Program-made: the position numbers and the translations under genes
In this document: one piece after another, positions 34,786 through 47,652 of the stretch
How the letters are laid out: each line of letters starts with the position of its first letter
How positions within the stretch are numbered: position 1 is the stretch's first letter
Source of the DNA: Ceratopteris richardii
Lineage: Eukaryota; Streptophyta; Polypodiopsida; Polypodiales; Pteridaceae
NCBI GenBank assembly: GCA_020310875.1
Contig: MU260074.1
Location: 440,501-504,500 of the forward strand
DNA: 64,000 nucleotides
Reading direction: 5' to 3'
Notes under the pieces: model-generated
What the model was told of the DNA's origin: nothing
Seen by the model: only the letters and a program-made list of their open reading frames with translations
Databases searched by the model: none

Positions 34786-36960
34786 TCACTCCACAAAAGG
34801 AAGTAAGCCCAAAGCTTTGCGGAAAGCTTCAAACTTCTCCCTAGGCAGAGCCTTCGTGAAAAGGTCTGCAATGTTCTCCTGCGTGGGCACATATGCCAAG
34901 CTGATCTCCCCAGTAGAGAACCTCTCCCTGACATAGTGATAATGCACCTCAATGTGCTTAGTGCGAGCATGGAACACAGGTTTCCTCGCAACTGCCAATG
35001 CGCTCTGACTGTCAGTGAAGATGGTGGTGGAAGAAGACTGGCCAACACCCAAATCAGCCATAAGACGTCTGAGCCACACACACTCAACAGTCACTGTGAA
35101 AGCTGCCCTATACTCAGCCTCACAACTGGAAGTGGCCACAGTAGGTTGCTTCTTGCTCAACCAAGATATACATGAGCTACCAAGCATGAAGCAAAAACCA
35201 CTAATGGACACACAAGTGTCATAGCAACCAGCCCAATCTGAGTCAGAAAAAGCATGCAAATCTGGCGGTAGTGATCCGCCCTTGGGATAAAACAACCCAA
35301 GTAGCCGAGTACCACTCAAGTAGCGAAAGATGCGCTTAACCGCCTTCCAATGCGTGACTCTTGGGCAATGCATAAACCTGCTCATCTGTGAGACAGCAAA
35401 CTGAATATCTAGCCAAGTAATGCATAAGTAAATCAAGCATCCAACAGCCTGTTGATAGAGAACAGCATCAAATGCATCTCCAGCATCATGAAGACTCAAT
35501 CCTAAACCTGTCTCCATAGGAGTGGCAATAGGCTTACAATTTTCAAGGCCAAAACACTGCAATAATGTGTCAATATATTTCGTTTGACACAAAGCCATTC
35601 CACCATAAACGTGCATAAACTAAATGCCCAAATAGTGATGCAAATGTCCCAAATCAGACATCTCAAATGAGGCATGCAAATCAGCCTTGAAATCAGTGAT
35701 GTGCTTCTCAATAGGACCAGTGAGCAGCATGTCATCAACATAGACAACAATGATCAGAAGCACATCATTAGCACGCTTAACATATAAGGTGCTTTCAGTT
35801 GGACTGTTCTCAAAACCATGTGCAACCAAATAGGCATGTATCTTCTCATACCAAGCACGTGGTGCTTGCTTTAAACCATATAATGCCTTCTTTAACCTGC
35901 ACACCTGGTTTTCATAGCCCTTTTTGCACAAAGCCACGGGGCTAAAAAACATACACTTCTTCATGCAAGTCACCATTCAGAAATGCTATTTTAATGTCCA
36001 ACTGATGTACATTCCAACCATGATGGGCTGCAAGTGCACAAATGCTCCGAACAGTAGTCATACAACATGTAGGTGCAAAGGTCTCATCAAAATCAATGCC
36101 TCTTTCCTGCGCATAACCCTTTGCAACAAGCCTAGCCTTATACCTGTCAACTGTACCATCAGGTTCACGCTTCAACTTGTATACCCACTTCGTGCCAATG
36201 GCCTTCTTGCCTGGAGGCAAGTCGCATAAAGACCATGTACCATTCTTCATTATAGCATCATATTCAGATTGCATAACAGCCATCCAATTTTCTGAATTCT
36301 GTGCTTCATCAAAAGAAACAGGCTCATTCTCATCACATAGACTAGACGCAGCCATGGAATAGCAATCTGATGCAAAGGAGGCACTATGAGAGCCTGAACA
36401 AGTACGATATGACAAAGGTGCATCTAATTTGCTGTCACGCAAAGTCTGCACCAGCCATTTTGGCATAGTTTTTGCCTGCTCAATATTAGCTCTCTCATCA
36501 ACAAGTGCATCATGTAAATCTGCATCAGAAATGGAATGATCTGCATCATCATATGAAACCTGCAAAGGCTGACAAGTTGCCTCATTAGGACCAGCACTAG
36601 ACTGTCCACCTGTAAAAAGAGGCATCAAAGTATCATACATGTCTTTGGAGCTAACAGATGTCTCCTTAGTACATGAAAGCAATGGCTGAATTGCATCTTC
36701 CACAAAAACAACATCACGGCTAACCAGAATGCGTTTTGTCTGTGGATGATACAGATGATAGCCTTTACTTTCAGAACTGTACCCAACAAAAATACATTTT
36801 ACTGCTTTATCATCCAATTTTCTGCGATGTTGTTCATGCACTAGTGCATATGCCAAACAACGAAAAACACGCAGATGAGCAACAGATGGCTTGCGGTCAT
36901 GCCAAGCCTTGTATGGAGTGATAGACTGCAGTGCTTTAGTGGGAAATCTGTTCAGTATGG
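34786..36960 (-). pseudogene. Element A pol fragment: integrase end, RT, RNase H
   Basis: Reading the minus strand from 36960, the end of integrase is seen first (KALQSITPYKAWHDRKPSVA, VFVGYSSESKGY). The linker with DIEQ-like repeats and the RT domain (IGTKWVYKLKREPDGTVDRY, LYGLKQAPRAWYEKI, catalytic YVDDMLLTG) follow. RNase H comes last (FSDSDWAGCYDTC, ISWLSKKQPTVATSSCEAEY) and ends LGLLPFVE at 34786. In-frame TAG stops at about 35940-35942 and 35617-35619 break it. Both replace codons that are glutamine in B, consistent with C-to-T change. It is nearly identical in layout to B but lacks gag, protease and the integrase core. Confidence 0.9.
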
Positions 36961-36972
36961 ACAACATCCAAG

Positions 36973-37172
36973 GAACAGCACAAGGAAGAAGAAGAAGCTT
37001 GGAGCACAACACACAAGACTGAATGTATTACTAGAGAATGTACAAAGATAAGTAGCCCATTAGGGCAATAGGCGTATATACAAGCCGGGGGAAAAAAACC
37101 TCCTAATGAGGGAAAAAAGTGCCCCGGCGGTCCTAGAGTGTTCACACACATCACTACCTAAATATATCAACA
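36973..37172 (-). repeat. Truncated LTR shared by elements A and B
   Basis: 200 bp corresponding to positions 31-230 of the 230-bp LTR. The missing 30 bp are replaced by the pol end of element A. Plus-strand CCCCCC at 37176-37181 is the complement of B's polypurine tract. Confidence 0.9.
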
Positions 37173-37246
37173 AATCCCCCCTGGGAGTGATGCGGTGAAC
37201 AAGGAGCTGGCACTCATGTATAAGGAAGTGCCGAGCTATGTGGAAA

Positions 37247-39919
37247 TCACTCCACAAAAGGAAGTAAGCCCAAAGCTTTGCGGAAAGCTTCAAACTTCTC
37301 CCTAGGCAGAGCCTTCGTGAAAAGGTCTGCAATGTTCTCCTGCGTGGGCACATATGCCAAGCTGATCTCCCCAGTAGAGAACCTCTCCCTGACATAGTGA
37401 TAATGCACCTCAATGTGCTTAGTGCGAGCATGGAACACAGGGTTCCTCGCAACTGCCAATGCGCTCTGACTGTCAGTGAAGATGGTGGTGGCAGAAGACT
37501 GGCCAACACCCAAATCAGCCATAAGGCGTCTGAGCCACATACACTCAACAGTCGCTGTGAAAGCTGCCCTATACTCAGCCTCACAACTGGAAGTGGCCAC
37601 AGTAGGCTGCTTCTTGCTCAACCAAGATATATATGAGCTACCAAGCATGAAGCAAAAACCACTGGTGGACACACGAGTGTCATAGCAACCAGCCCAATCT
37701 GAGTCAGAAAAAGCATGCAAATCTGGCGGTAGGGATCCTCCCTTGGGATAAAACAACCCAAGTAGCCGAGTACCACTCAAGTAGCGAAAGATGCGCTTAA
37801 CCGCTTTCCAATGCGTGACTCCTGGGCAATGCATAAACCTCCTCATCTGTGAGACAGCAAACTGAATATCTGGCCGAGTAATGCATAAGTAAATCAAGCA
37901 TCCAACAGCCTGCTGATAGAGAACAGCATCAAATGCATCTCCAGCATCATGAAGACTCAATCGTAAACCTGTCTCCATAGGAGTGGCAATAGGCTTACAG
38001 TCTTCAAGGCCAAAACGCTGCAATAATGTGTCAATATATTTTGTTTGGCACAAAGCCATTCCACCATCAACTTGCATAAACTGAATGCCCAAATAGTGAT
38101 GCAAATGCCCCAAATCAGACATCTCAAATGAGGCATGCAAATCAGCCTTGAAATCAGCAATATGCTTCTCAAGAGGACCAGTGAGCAGCATGTCGTCTAC
38201 ATAGACAACAATGATCAAAAGTACATCATTAGCACGCTTAACATATAAGGTGCTTTCAGTTGGACTGTTCTCAAAACCATGTGCAATCAGATAGGCATGT
38301 ATTTTCTCATACCAAGCACGTGGTGCTTGCTTTAAACCATATAACGCCTTCTTTAACCTGCACACCTGGTTTTCATGCCCTTTCTGCACAAAGCCACGGG
38401 GCTGAAAAACATACACTTCTTCATGCAAGTCACCATTCAGAAATGCTGTTTTAATGTCCAACTGATGTACATTCCAACCATGATGGGCTGCAAGTGCACA
38501 AATGCTCCGAACAGTAGTCATACGGCATGTAGGTGCAAAGGTCTCATCAAAATCAATGCCTCTTTCCTGCGCATAACCCTTTGCAACAAGCCTAGCCTTA
38601 TACCTGTCAACTGTACCATCAGGTTTACGCTTCAGCTTGTATACCCACTTAGTGCCAATGGCCTTCTTGCCAGGAGGCAAGTCACATAAAGACCATGTAC
38701 CATTCTTCATTATAGCATCATATTCAGATTGCATAGCAGCCATCCAATTTTCTGAATTTTGTGCTTCATCAAAAGAAAAAGGCTCATTCTCATCACAGAG
38801 ACTAGATGCAGCCATAGCATAGCAATCTGATGCAAAGGAGGTACTATGAGAGCCTGAACGAGTACGATATGACAAAGGTGCATCTAATTTGCTGTCACAC
38901 AAAGTCTGCACCAGCCATTTTGGCATAGTTTTTGTCTGTTCAATATCAGCTCTCTCATCAACAAGTGCATCATGTAAATCTGCATCAGAAATGGAATGAT
39001 CTGCATCATCATATGAAACCTGCAAAGGCTGAGAAGTTGCCTCATTAGGACCAGCGCTAGCCTGTCCACCTGTAAAAAGAGGCATCAAAGTATCATACAT
39101 GTCTTTGGAGCTAACAGATGTCTCCTTAGTACATGAAAGCAATGGCTGAATAGCATCTTCCACAAAGACAACATCACGGCTAACCAGAATGCGTTTAGTC
39201 TGTGGATGATACAGACGATAGCCTTTACTTTCAGAACTGTACCCAACAAAAATACATTTTATTGCCTTATCATCCAATTTTCTGCGATGTTGTTCAGGCA
39301 CTAATGCATATGCCAAACAACCAAAAACACGCAGATGAGCAACAGATGGCTTGCGATAATGCCAAGCCTCATATGGAGTGATAGACTGCAACGCTTTCGT
39401 GGGACACCTGTTCAGTACATATGCTGCACACATGACAGCCTCAAGCCAGAAACTATGTGGTAAAGCTTGAATTTTGACCATGCACCTCGCCATCTCCATG
39501 AGTGACATGTTCTTTCGTTCAGCAACTCCATTCTGTTGAGGTGTATACGGCACTGTACACTGGTGTTTTATCCCACATTCAGCCAGAAATGCATTAAAAT
39601 CTGAAGACATATATTCCCCCCCTCGATCAGAACGGAGGGTGCTCATTTTACATGCTGACAGATTTTCAGCCAAAACCAAAAACTGTTTGAAGCACATGAA
39701 CACTTTGGACTTTGCTTTGAGTGGATATACCCATGCATGCCTGGAAAAATCATCAATGAAATTCATGAAGTAAAGGTAATTTCCAAAAGAGGGTGTCTGC
39801 ATAGGACCACAGACATCACTATGTACAAGCTGCAATTTCTGCATAGCCCGAACTGAACCATCTTTTGGAAAGGAAGAATGCTGCATTTTGCCCAAAATAC
39901 AGCCTTCACAAACATGTTT
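37247..39919 (-). pseudogene. Element B integrase, RT and RNase H
   Basis: A single 882-residue open frame (39895-37247), open to the stop at 39918-39920. Integrase: LVHSDVCGPM with the first Asp, LRSDRGGEYMS with the second, and QQNGVAERKN with the Glu. A proline/serine-rich linker follows. RT has GTKWVYKLKRKPDG, TAFLNGDLHEEVYV, LYGLKQAPRAWYEKI and the catalytic YVDDMLLTG. RNase H has FSDSDWAGCYDTR, SSCEAEYRAA, TDSQSALAVARNPV and the end LGLLPFVE at 37247. All catalytic residues look intact, so this half is potentially functional at the protein level; it is silenced by upstream stops and the C insertion. Copia proteins are cleaved from one precursor. Confidence 0.92.
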
Positions 39920-41102
39920 TCAAGGTGCCTCAAGTTTGGGCAAAGAGGACACCATTTCAGATTTCTGCAGGCGTAACAAACTAGCAAAATTCAGATGACC
40001 AAAGCATGCATGCCAAAGCTTTGCATCTGACATAGCCTGAGAATCATGAACTGCACATGCCGAATCATTCACAGATTTTTCATAGTCTATGAGCTTATAC
40101 AGCCCACGACATAAAATGCCAGAAGCAATAATCACATCGCCATTTGAGAGATCATGGACTGTACACCTATCATCGACGAATTTCACAACCAAGCCAATCT
40201 TGGCTAATGTAGAGACTGATAACAGGTTCTTTTTGATCCCTGGCACAAATAAAGCATCTGACAAAGTGAAAGAACTACCATCAGCAGTAGTCAGAATGAT
40301 CTTGCCAACTCCCATAACAGGATAAGAGGAGTTATTGGCGCATGTGACAGTATTCCCTGTAGGGGCAGGCTCGAGTGAAGAGAAGAAACTGCGCTGCGAG
40401 GTAATATGTTTGGTTGCCCCACTGTCAAAGTACCAAACATCTGAGTCTACTGCAGACATGCACTGATCATGAGAAGATGGGTCAAAACTGCAGACAGTGG
40501 TAAACGCCCATTCTTCTTCCTGCACAAGATTTGCAGACTCTGTTTTTGGTATAGAGGCCTCTGCAACAACCATTCCAGCCTCTTTCTTCTTTGCCTCTTT
40601 AGCAGCCAATTTTGGACAGTTCTTTATAATATGATCATTTCCTTTACAGTACTTGCAGAACAATTTCTGCTTTTCTGATTTCTTCTCATCTTTATCCTAG
40701 TTCTTTGATTGTGCAACATTTGCAGATTTCTGCTTACTAGTAGAAGAGCTCCATTTTCCTTTGCCCTTCTGACTAGCCAGGAAAGCTTGATCTGCAACAC
40801 GCATAATGGACCTGTTCTGCCTGGACTGATCTTCCTGCAACAGAACAGAGACTAATTCCTCAAATGACAAGGCATTCAGATTGCCTTTCATCATCAATCG
40901 AAGAGTAGAGGCAAAACTCTGATATGAATCAGGAAGGCCATTCAGAACGGTCTGCACAAGTGAGCTATCTGGTATAACCTCATCAGCAGAAATCAATTGT
41001 TCCTTCAGGTCTTTGATCTTTGTAAGAAAACTGTCCATCGAATCACCTTCATTCATGTGCTCACTCTCCAACTGTTTTCGGAGGTAAGCAACACGAGCCT
41101 CA
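39920..41102 (-). pseudogene. Element B gag end, zinc knuckle and protease
   Basis: From 41102 on the minus strand: the remaining gag (VAYLRKQLESEHMNEGDSMD, LNGLPDSYQSFASTLRLMMK), a TAG near 40698-40700, the zinc knuckle CKYCKGNDHIIKNC (CX2CX4HX4C, 40655-40614 region) and the protease WYFDSGATKHITSQ with D-S-G. The start of the integrase zinc-binding part (LWHACFGHLNFASLLRLQKS, H-x-x-H) follows before a TGA at 39918-39920. The CEGCILGK that completes the zinc site lies just beyond that stop. Apart from the two stops the reading frame is continuous. Confidence 0.88.
41098..41102. repeat. Element C target-site duplication, left (CCTCA)
   Basis: CCTCA immediately before the 5' LTR of C, repeated at 47653-47657 immediately after its 3' LTR. 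A perfect 5-bp duplication shows a simple integrase-mediated insertion into B's gag. Confidence 0.93.
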
Positions 41103-42228
41103 TGTTGGTGCAAACAAGCCTTAACACTTGAACTTGTTTTGTGCCTTCAAGACTCAACATGAAGAATGCACAAAGATCACTTAGCTTTGGATATCAACAT
41201 TGAAGTTTATTGCAAAAGTTTGGATTACTTCATTTCAAGAAAAGAGCATAGGAACACATGCCTATGCTTAGTTACTTATTACTTTATGTAAAAGTCAAAG
41301 TGACTTCTTGTAATTGTACCTACCTTCAAAAGTCGTGGAATTTGAAAGGTATGAATGGAGAGAATATCTCCATGAGATTAGTTGAGAGATTTGAGGGAGC
41401 CTACATTTGAATTTTGAAATTCAAATTCCTTCAAAACATCTATAAAAGTCAATGTAAAAGTCGCGGGTTATGTTACACTCTTCCCGAGGCTAATCCAATC
41501 TAATTTGTGAGTGTGTGAGAGCTACTACCTAGCCTACACCTCAGAGTACCATTGTGCATTACATCTATTGCCAATGGGAATGTACATTTGATAGTATCAA
41601 TACATATACTCATAGTTTTTACTCTGTGTTTTCTCTGAGTGACTACCTCCAAGTCTGTCAACTTCAACAGAGCATATCTCAAGATCTACTGAACCAAATT
41701 TGATGATCAAGGGCTCATTGGAACCAGCTCAAAGTATTCTACAACACTGCAAAGTTTCAAGTCAATCTATTCAGCCAATTGGGAGAAATAGCTGTCGAAG
41801 TGATCACTGGTATATCTCTGTGTGATTCCTAAAAAGTCGGGGGTGTCCCTGATTTTGCTAAACATCATGCTCAGTGTATAGTTTGTCATTTGGAGTGATT
41901 TAACTTGCTAATGGTAGCTTGTTAAGTTAATTTAATACTCCCAGAAGGAATTAGACCAATTATAAGTGTGCTGGACACACTGAGCTTAGGACTGAGCAGG
42001 TGTCACTACAGGAATAGCAAGTTTTTTGGACTTATGAAGATTCAAACTTATCTGTTTTGATTTGATCATTACTCAATCACTTTGTAAAGCACATATATAG
42101 TTTCTTGGTGTCATTTGGAAGCTCAAGGAGTCTCCAAACCATATCTGAAGAGAAAAGAGGGCAGGTGTGAAGCAGGTCTAGCAGCACCAACTTGATCTTC
42201 TGATTGTACCCAGCCATCACATCCAACA
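41103..42228 (+). repeat. Element C 5' LTR
   Basis: 1126 bp, TGTTGGTGC...ATCCAACA, matching 46527-47652 with about five substitutions and no length change. A TATAAAAGTC at about 41441 is a plausible promoter TATA box for element RNA. Confidence 0.95.
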
Positions 42229-42229
42229 G

Positions 42230-42241
42230 TGGTATCAGAGC
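42230..42241 (+). other. Element C primer-binding site (initiator-Met tRNA)
   Basis: TGGTATCAGAGC starts one base after the 5' LTR; the standard copia minus-strand primer site. Confidence 0.95.
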
Positions 42242-42254
42242 AAACAAGGTAATC

Positions 42255-45200
42255 ATGGGTGATGGTTTCCCTTCCTTTATTGACAAATTGGATAGGAATA
42301 ACTACCAGGCATGGTCATTAAGAATGAAGACTTATCTACAAGGGAGAAGCTTGTATGGATACATATCAGGAGATGAGGAGTTGCCCTCATTCAAAACCAG
42401 AGGCCTACCTACAAAGGATGAGCATGAGAGACTTAATCAATGGTGTGCTAAAGATGCTTTGGCAAGGTCATATCTTCTAAACTCTATCTCTGATTTTCTT
42501 CTACCTCATGTTAGGAACTGTAAGACTTCCCAAGAGACTTGGGAGACCTTGTCAACATACTTCTCATCAAGCACAAGGGCCAGAAAGAATCAGCTATGGA
42601 TTGAGTTTACAACTCTTAGGAAGCAATCAAAACAATGTGTTTCAGATTTTGTCACCAAAGTCAAAGATATAGCAGATCAACTTGCAAGTGTTGGAGAAGA
42701 GATTGAAGAAGAGCAAATAGTCAGACAAGTGATCAATGGACTCAAAGCAGATGACAAGTGGGAGAGCTTTACCACTGCAATGGACTTGTACATGGACATT
42801 CAAGCACCTGATCTAACAACTCTGATTGGACAACTCTTTACACATGAAGCCAAGATCACAAAGAATGGAGAGCAATCAAAAGGTAACAATCCCTCTGCCC
42901 TATATACAGATAAGAAGTCTAAAGATAAGGGTAAAAGTAAGAAAGTTGATGAAGAAGGATCCACCTCCCAAGCAAACTATGCAGGGAGAGGTAGATCATC
43001 TAGAGGTAGGGGCAGAGGAGGTAAGTCAGGTAGGGGGAGACCCTATAATCAATCTCCATGCAATATTTGTGGCTTGTCTAATCATACTACAGATGAATGC
43101 TACAAGAATTACAAGAATCAAAGAGGAAGAGGTCACCAAAGAGGAGGATACTCCCAAGGCAGAGGCAGATTCAATCAATCTCAAGGCTACCATGGCTACA
43201 ACAATAATTACAATAATAACTACAACAATAGCTACAATCACAATGGCAATTATCAAGGAGGATACAGGAACAGAAAGGATTACAACAATTATGCAGAGGA
43301 TCAAGATGATTCCTTGTTGATTATGAACATGACATCTAAATCAGGTATCAATGATGATCATTTGTTCTATATTGATTCAGGTTGCTCTAACCATGTAGCT
43401 GGGAATGTTGCCTTACTCTCTGATTTGGAAGAACCTAAAGGCAAGCACCAAGTGCAGACAGGTGATGACACTAAACACTCAGTGGTTAAAGTAGGTAATG
43501 TCAAAACAAGTGATGGTAATCAGAATTTGCTAAGCAGAGTATTGTATGTCCCAACAATCACCAAGAATCTGATGAGTGTAGGTCAGATTGTTGAAAAAGG
43601 TCTACAGGTCAGGTTTACTCAACATGGTGCATATGTGGAGGATCCAAGACATGGATTCAGAAGGATAGCCAAGGGAGAGAAGTCAGGTAGATTGTTTATC
43701 TTTGAACTTGAGGATACTAAAAATATTGCCTTGTACAACTATAGGGACCAAACCCTATCAGAATTGGAGATGTGGCACAAGAGATTGGGTCACATTGGAG
43801 AAAGAACCATAAAGCAGATGAGCAGAGATCAATGTGTGCTTGGGATACCTAATGTATCCAAGCAACACATGATATACAAGTGTGGGGCTTGTCAATTTGG
43901 TAAGTCACACAGGTTGCCATATACCAAGAAAGGATTTATGCATGAAGACTACTTGGAATTGGTGCATACAGATGTGTGGGGACCAAGCAAGGAGCCATCC
44001 ATATCTGGATCAAGGTACTATGTATCTTTTATAGATGATTATAGCAGATGGACTGTCTTGTACTTCATGAAACATAAAGATGAAGTATTTAATTGCTTCA
44101 AAAGGTATCTTGCATTAGTAGAGAATCAAACAGGTAGACATTTAAAAAGATTAAGGTCTGATGGTGGTGGAGAATACTTCTCCAATGACTTTGAAGACTT
44201 CTTGCAGGAAAGAGGCATCAAGAGGGAGATTACCACAAGGTACTCACCTGAACAAAATGGGGTAGCTGAAAGAAGAAATAGACTCATTGTGGAGACAGCT
44301 AGGTCTATGCTTAATGAGAAGAAACTACCAAATTATCTTTGGGCAGAGAGTGTATCTACTGCCACATACTTAATCAACAGGTTGCCATCAAAGACACTTG
44401 ATGGAATGACACCCTATGAGGCTTGGCATGGTAAGAGACCATCTCTGGATCATTGCAAGATCTTTGGGTGTGTTGCATATGTGCATATTCCCTCACAGGT
44501 AAGGGGAAAGCTAGACCCTAAGGCTGAGAAGTGTATCTTTATTGGTTATGATTTGAATCAGAAAGGATACAGGTTCTATAACCCCTCAAACAAAGGCTTC
44601 AAGGTAAGCAGAGATGTCATCTTTGATGAAAATGATTCATGGTATGATAATGAGTGCAGGAAAGTGAGCCTACCTTATGATATGGAAGAAGACTTTCCAA
44701 AGCTTGTCAGACAAGAATCAACTCAGAATGAGGATACAAGTTCAGATGATGAAGACACCATCAACATTGAAGAATTCAAAGCTTGGAAATCCAAAGGGAA
44801 GATGAAGATGAAGCAACTTGAAGACAATCCAGAATCCTCAACTCAAGCTATGAGGAGATCTTCAAGGGAAAAGAAGAAACCTATTAGGTATGGATATGAT
44901 ACTTCACTTGTAACCAAGCACTCTGTATATCTTGCAAAGGATATCTTAAGTGAAGAACCAGGTACATTTGAGGAAGCTATTACTAAACCAGAATGGAAGG
45001 AAGCAATGGATGAAGAAATGGAGGCTCTCAAGGAGAGTGATACTTGGGACTTGGTACCCAAGAAGGACTCCATGAAGGTCATAGGATCCAGATGGATCTA
45101 CAAACTCAAAAGGAACTCAGATGGTACAATAAGCAGGTACAAAGCTAGGTTGGTAGCCAAGGGTTTTGCACAAACCCAAGGCATTGATTATGAGGAGACA

Positions 45201-46487
45201 TTTTCTCCTGTGGCAAAGATGCCAACTATCAGAATTATGGTGAGTGTAGCTGCATCCAAGAATTGGAACATGTACCAATTGGATGTGAAGAATGCATTCT
45301 TGAATGGATGGATATCTGAAGAGGTCTACATGTCACAACCACCTGGCTATGAAGATCCCAATAAGGTAAATCATGTTTGCAAATTGAAGAAAGCTCTGTA
45401 TGGATTGAAGCAGGCACCTAGAGCATGGAACTATAGGTTGACAACCTATCTCTTGGATCAAGGATTTGTGATGAGTAAAGCAGATACTTCATTGTTTATA
45501 AAGAAGAACAATTCAGAGGTAATATACTTGTGTGTCTATGTTGATGACATCATTATTACAGGAAATGATGTTCAAGGAATTAGACACATCAAAGGTCAAA
45601 TGATGAAGGAATTCAAGATCAATGATCTTGGATTATTGAAGTACTTCCTAGGACTTGAATTGGTCTACACAAATTCAGGTATATTCATTACTCAGAAGAA
45701 GTACATTCAGGACATGGTCAAGAAGTTTAACTTGTAGGAAGCTAAAGTCTCAAACATTCCTATGGAGGTCAACCACAAACTCAGTGCACATGAAGGAGAA
45801 GAACTCAAGGATATTACAGGTTACCAAAGTTTGGTAGGTAGTCTTAATTATGCTACCTTAACTAGGATTGATATCTCATATGGTGTTAGTGTACTTAGCC
45901 AATTTATGCATAAGCCAAGAGTACCACATTTGGAGGCAGCCAAGAAGATAGTAAAGTACCTAAAGGGAACACAAAATCATGGTTTGTATTATCCATATTC
46001 ATCAGACATTGATATCAAGGTATACTCAGATGCAGATTGGGCAGGTTGCAAGGATGACAGGAGGAGTACATCTGGTTACATATGCTTTGCAGGTGATAAA
46101 CCAATTTCTTGGTCATCCAAGAAACAACCCACAGTGGCTCTATCATCTACTGAGGCAGAGTACAGAGGGCTAGCCAATGCCACTCAAGAATCAATATGGT
46201 TGAAGTTACTCTATTCAGAATTGGGCCTATACACAAGGCCACCTATCATATTTGGTGATAACACAAGTTCACTTCATTTAGCTGCTAATCCTGTGTATCA
46301 TGCTAGGACAAAACACATAGAGGTTCATTACCACTATGTGAGGGAGAAATTACTTAGCAAAGAAATCCAATTGTCATATGTATCCACTAATATTCAATGT
46401 GCAGATTTGCTTACAAAAGCTTTGGATGGGAGCAAGCTATGCAGGTTTAAATCCATGATTGGATTACAGGACATCATTGAAGACTAA
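42255..46487 (+). pseudogene. Element C gag-pol polyprotein (one premature stop)
   Basis: The ATG at 42255, the first after the primer site, opens a 1410-codon frame interrupted only by TAG at 45735-45737 (codon 1161). Domains: UBN2-type gag (FIDKLDRNNYQAWSLRMKTY); G/R-rich stretch and zinc knuckle CNICGLSNHTTDEC near residue 275; protease FYIDSGCSNHVAGN near 375; integrase zinc site (MWHKRLGHI, then CGACQFGK) and core (LVHTDVWGP, LRSDGGGEYFS, QNGVAERRN); RT (GSRWIYKLKRNSDGTI, LYGLKQAPRAWN, YVDDIIITG). After the stop comes RNase H (YSDADWAGCKDDRRSTSG, LSSTEAEYRGLA, YHYVREKLLS). All catalytic motifs are present. The stop separates the end of RT from RNase H, so without readthrough RNase H is not made. 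Confidence 0.95.
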
Positions 46488-46513
46488 AGATGAAGACTCA
46501 AGCAAGTGTTTGG

Positions 46514-46526
46514 CTTGAGGGGGAGC
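46514..46526 (+). other. Element C polypurine tract
   Basis: TTGAGGGGGAGC lies directly before the 3' LTR, the expected plus-strand primer, with one C at its end. Confidence 0.85.
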
Positions 46527-47652
46527 TGTTGGTGCAAACAAGCCTTAACACTTGAACTTGTTTTGTGCCTTGAAGACTCAACATGAAGAATGCACAAAGA
46601 TCACTTAGCTTTGGATATCAACATTGAAGTTTATTGCAAAAGTTTGGATTACTTCATTTCAAGAAAAGAGCATAGGAACACATGCCTATGCTTAGTTACT
46701 TATTACTTTATGTAAAAGTCAAAGTGACTTCTTGTAATTGTACCTACCTTCAAAAGTCGTGGAATTTGAAAGGTATGAATGGAGAGAATATCTCCATGAG
46801 ATTAGTTGAGAGATTTGAGGGAGCCTACATTTGAATTTTGAAATTCAAATTCCTTCAAAACATCTATAAAAGTCAATGTAAAAGTCGCGGGTTATGTTAC
46901 ACTCTTCCCGAGGCTAATCCAATCTAATTTGTGAGTGTGTGAGAGCTACTACCTAGCCTACACCTCAGAGTACCATTGTGCATTACATCTATTTCCAATG
47001 GGAATGTACATTTGATAGTATCAATACATATACTCATAGTTTTTACTCTGTGTTTTCTCTGAGTGACTACCTCCAAGTCTGTCAACTTCAACAGAGCATA
47101 TCTCAAGATCTACTGAACCAAATTTGATGATCAAGGGCTCATTGGAACCAGCTCAAAGCATTCTACAACACTACAAAGTTTCAAGTCAATCTATTCAGCC
47201 AATTGGGAGAAATCGCTGTCGAAGTGATCACTGGTATATCTCTGTGTGATTCCTAAAAAGTCGGGGGTGTCCCTGATTTTGCTAAACATCATGCTCAGTG
47301 TATAGTTTGTCATTTGGAGTGATTTAACTTGCTAATGGTAGCTTGTTAAGTTAATTTAATACTCCCAGAAGGAATTAGACCAATTATAAGTGTGCTGGAC
47401 ACACTGAGCTTAGGACTGAGCAGGTGTCACTACAGGAATAGCAAGTTTTTTGGACTTATGAAGATTCAAACTTATCTGTTTTGATTTGATCATTACTCAA
47501 TCACTTTGTAAAGCACATATATAGTTTCTTGGTGTCATTTGGAAGCTCAAGGAGTCTCCAAACCATATCTGAAGAGAAAAGAGGGCAGGTGTGAAGCAGG
47601 TCTAGCAGCACCAACTTGATCTTCTGATTGTACCCAGCCATCACATCCAACA
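46527..47652 (+). repeat. Element C 3' LTR
   Basis: 1126 bp, same ends and length as 41103-42228. Differences seen near 46570, 46993, 47159, 47172 and 47214 are single substitutions. Confidence 0.95.

Larger units (their letters stand above)
34482..36972 (-). mobile_element. Ty1/copia element A, 5'-truncated, in tandem with B
   Basis: On the minus strand this contains the end of the integrase, RT, RNase H and a complete 230-bp 3' LTR of the same family as B. Everything from the LTR interior to the late integrase is missing: at about 36960-36973 pol sequence joins directly to position 31 of an LTR (36973-37172), which also serves as B's 3' LTR. The arrangement A-LTR-B arises by unequal recombination between LTRs, followed here by a deletion in A. 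About 14 bp at the junction match neither partner clearly. Confidence 0.85.
41103..47652 (+). mobile_element. Ty1/copia element C, complete and young, inside B gag
   Basis: 6550 bp with identical-length LTRs (1126 bp each), Met-tRNA primer site, a single gag-pol frame broken by one stop, a polypurine tract and perfect CCTCA target duplications. The LTRs differ at about five positions by eye (0.4%), so it is the youngest datable insertion in the window. It lies in opposite orientation to its host B. It belongs to a different copia family from B: the LTR is five times longer and the gag has a long G/R/N/Y-rich region. Confidence 0.95.

Noticed and set aside
43026-43304. Antisense frame of 92 residues rich in V and I
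   Set aside because: It is the reverse complement of the N/Y/G-rich low-complexity part of element C's gag.
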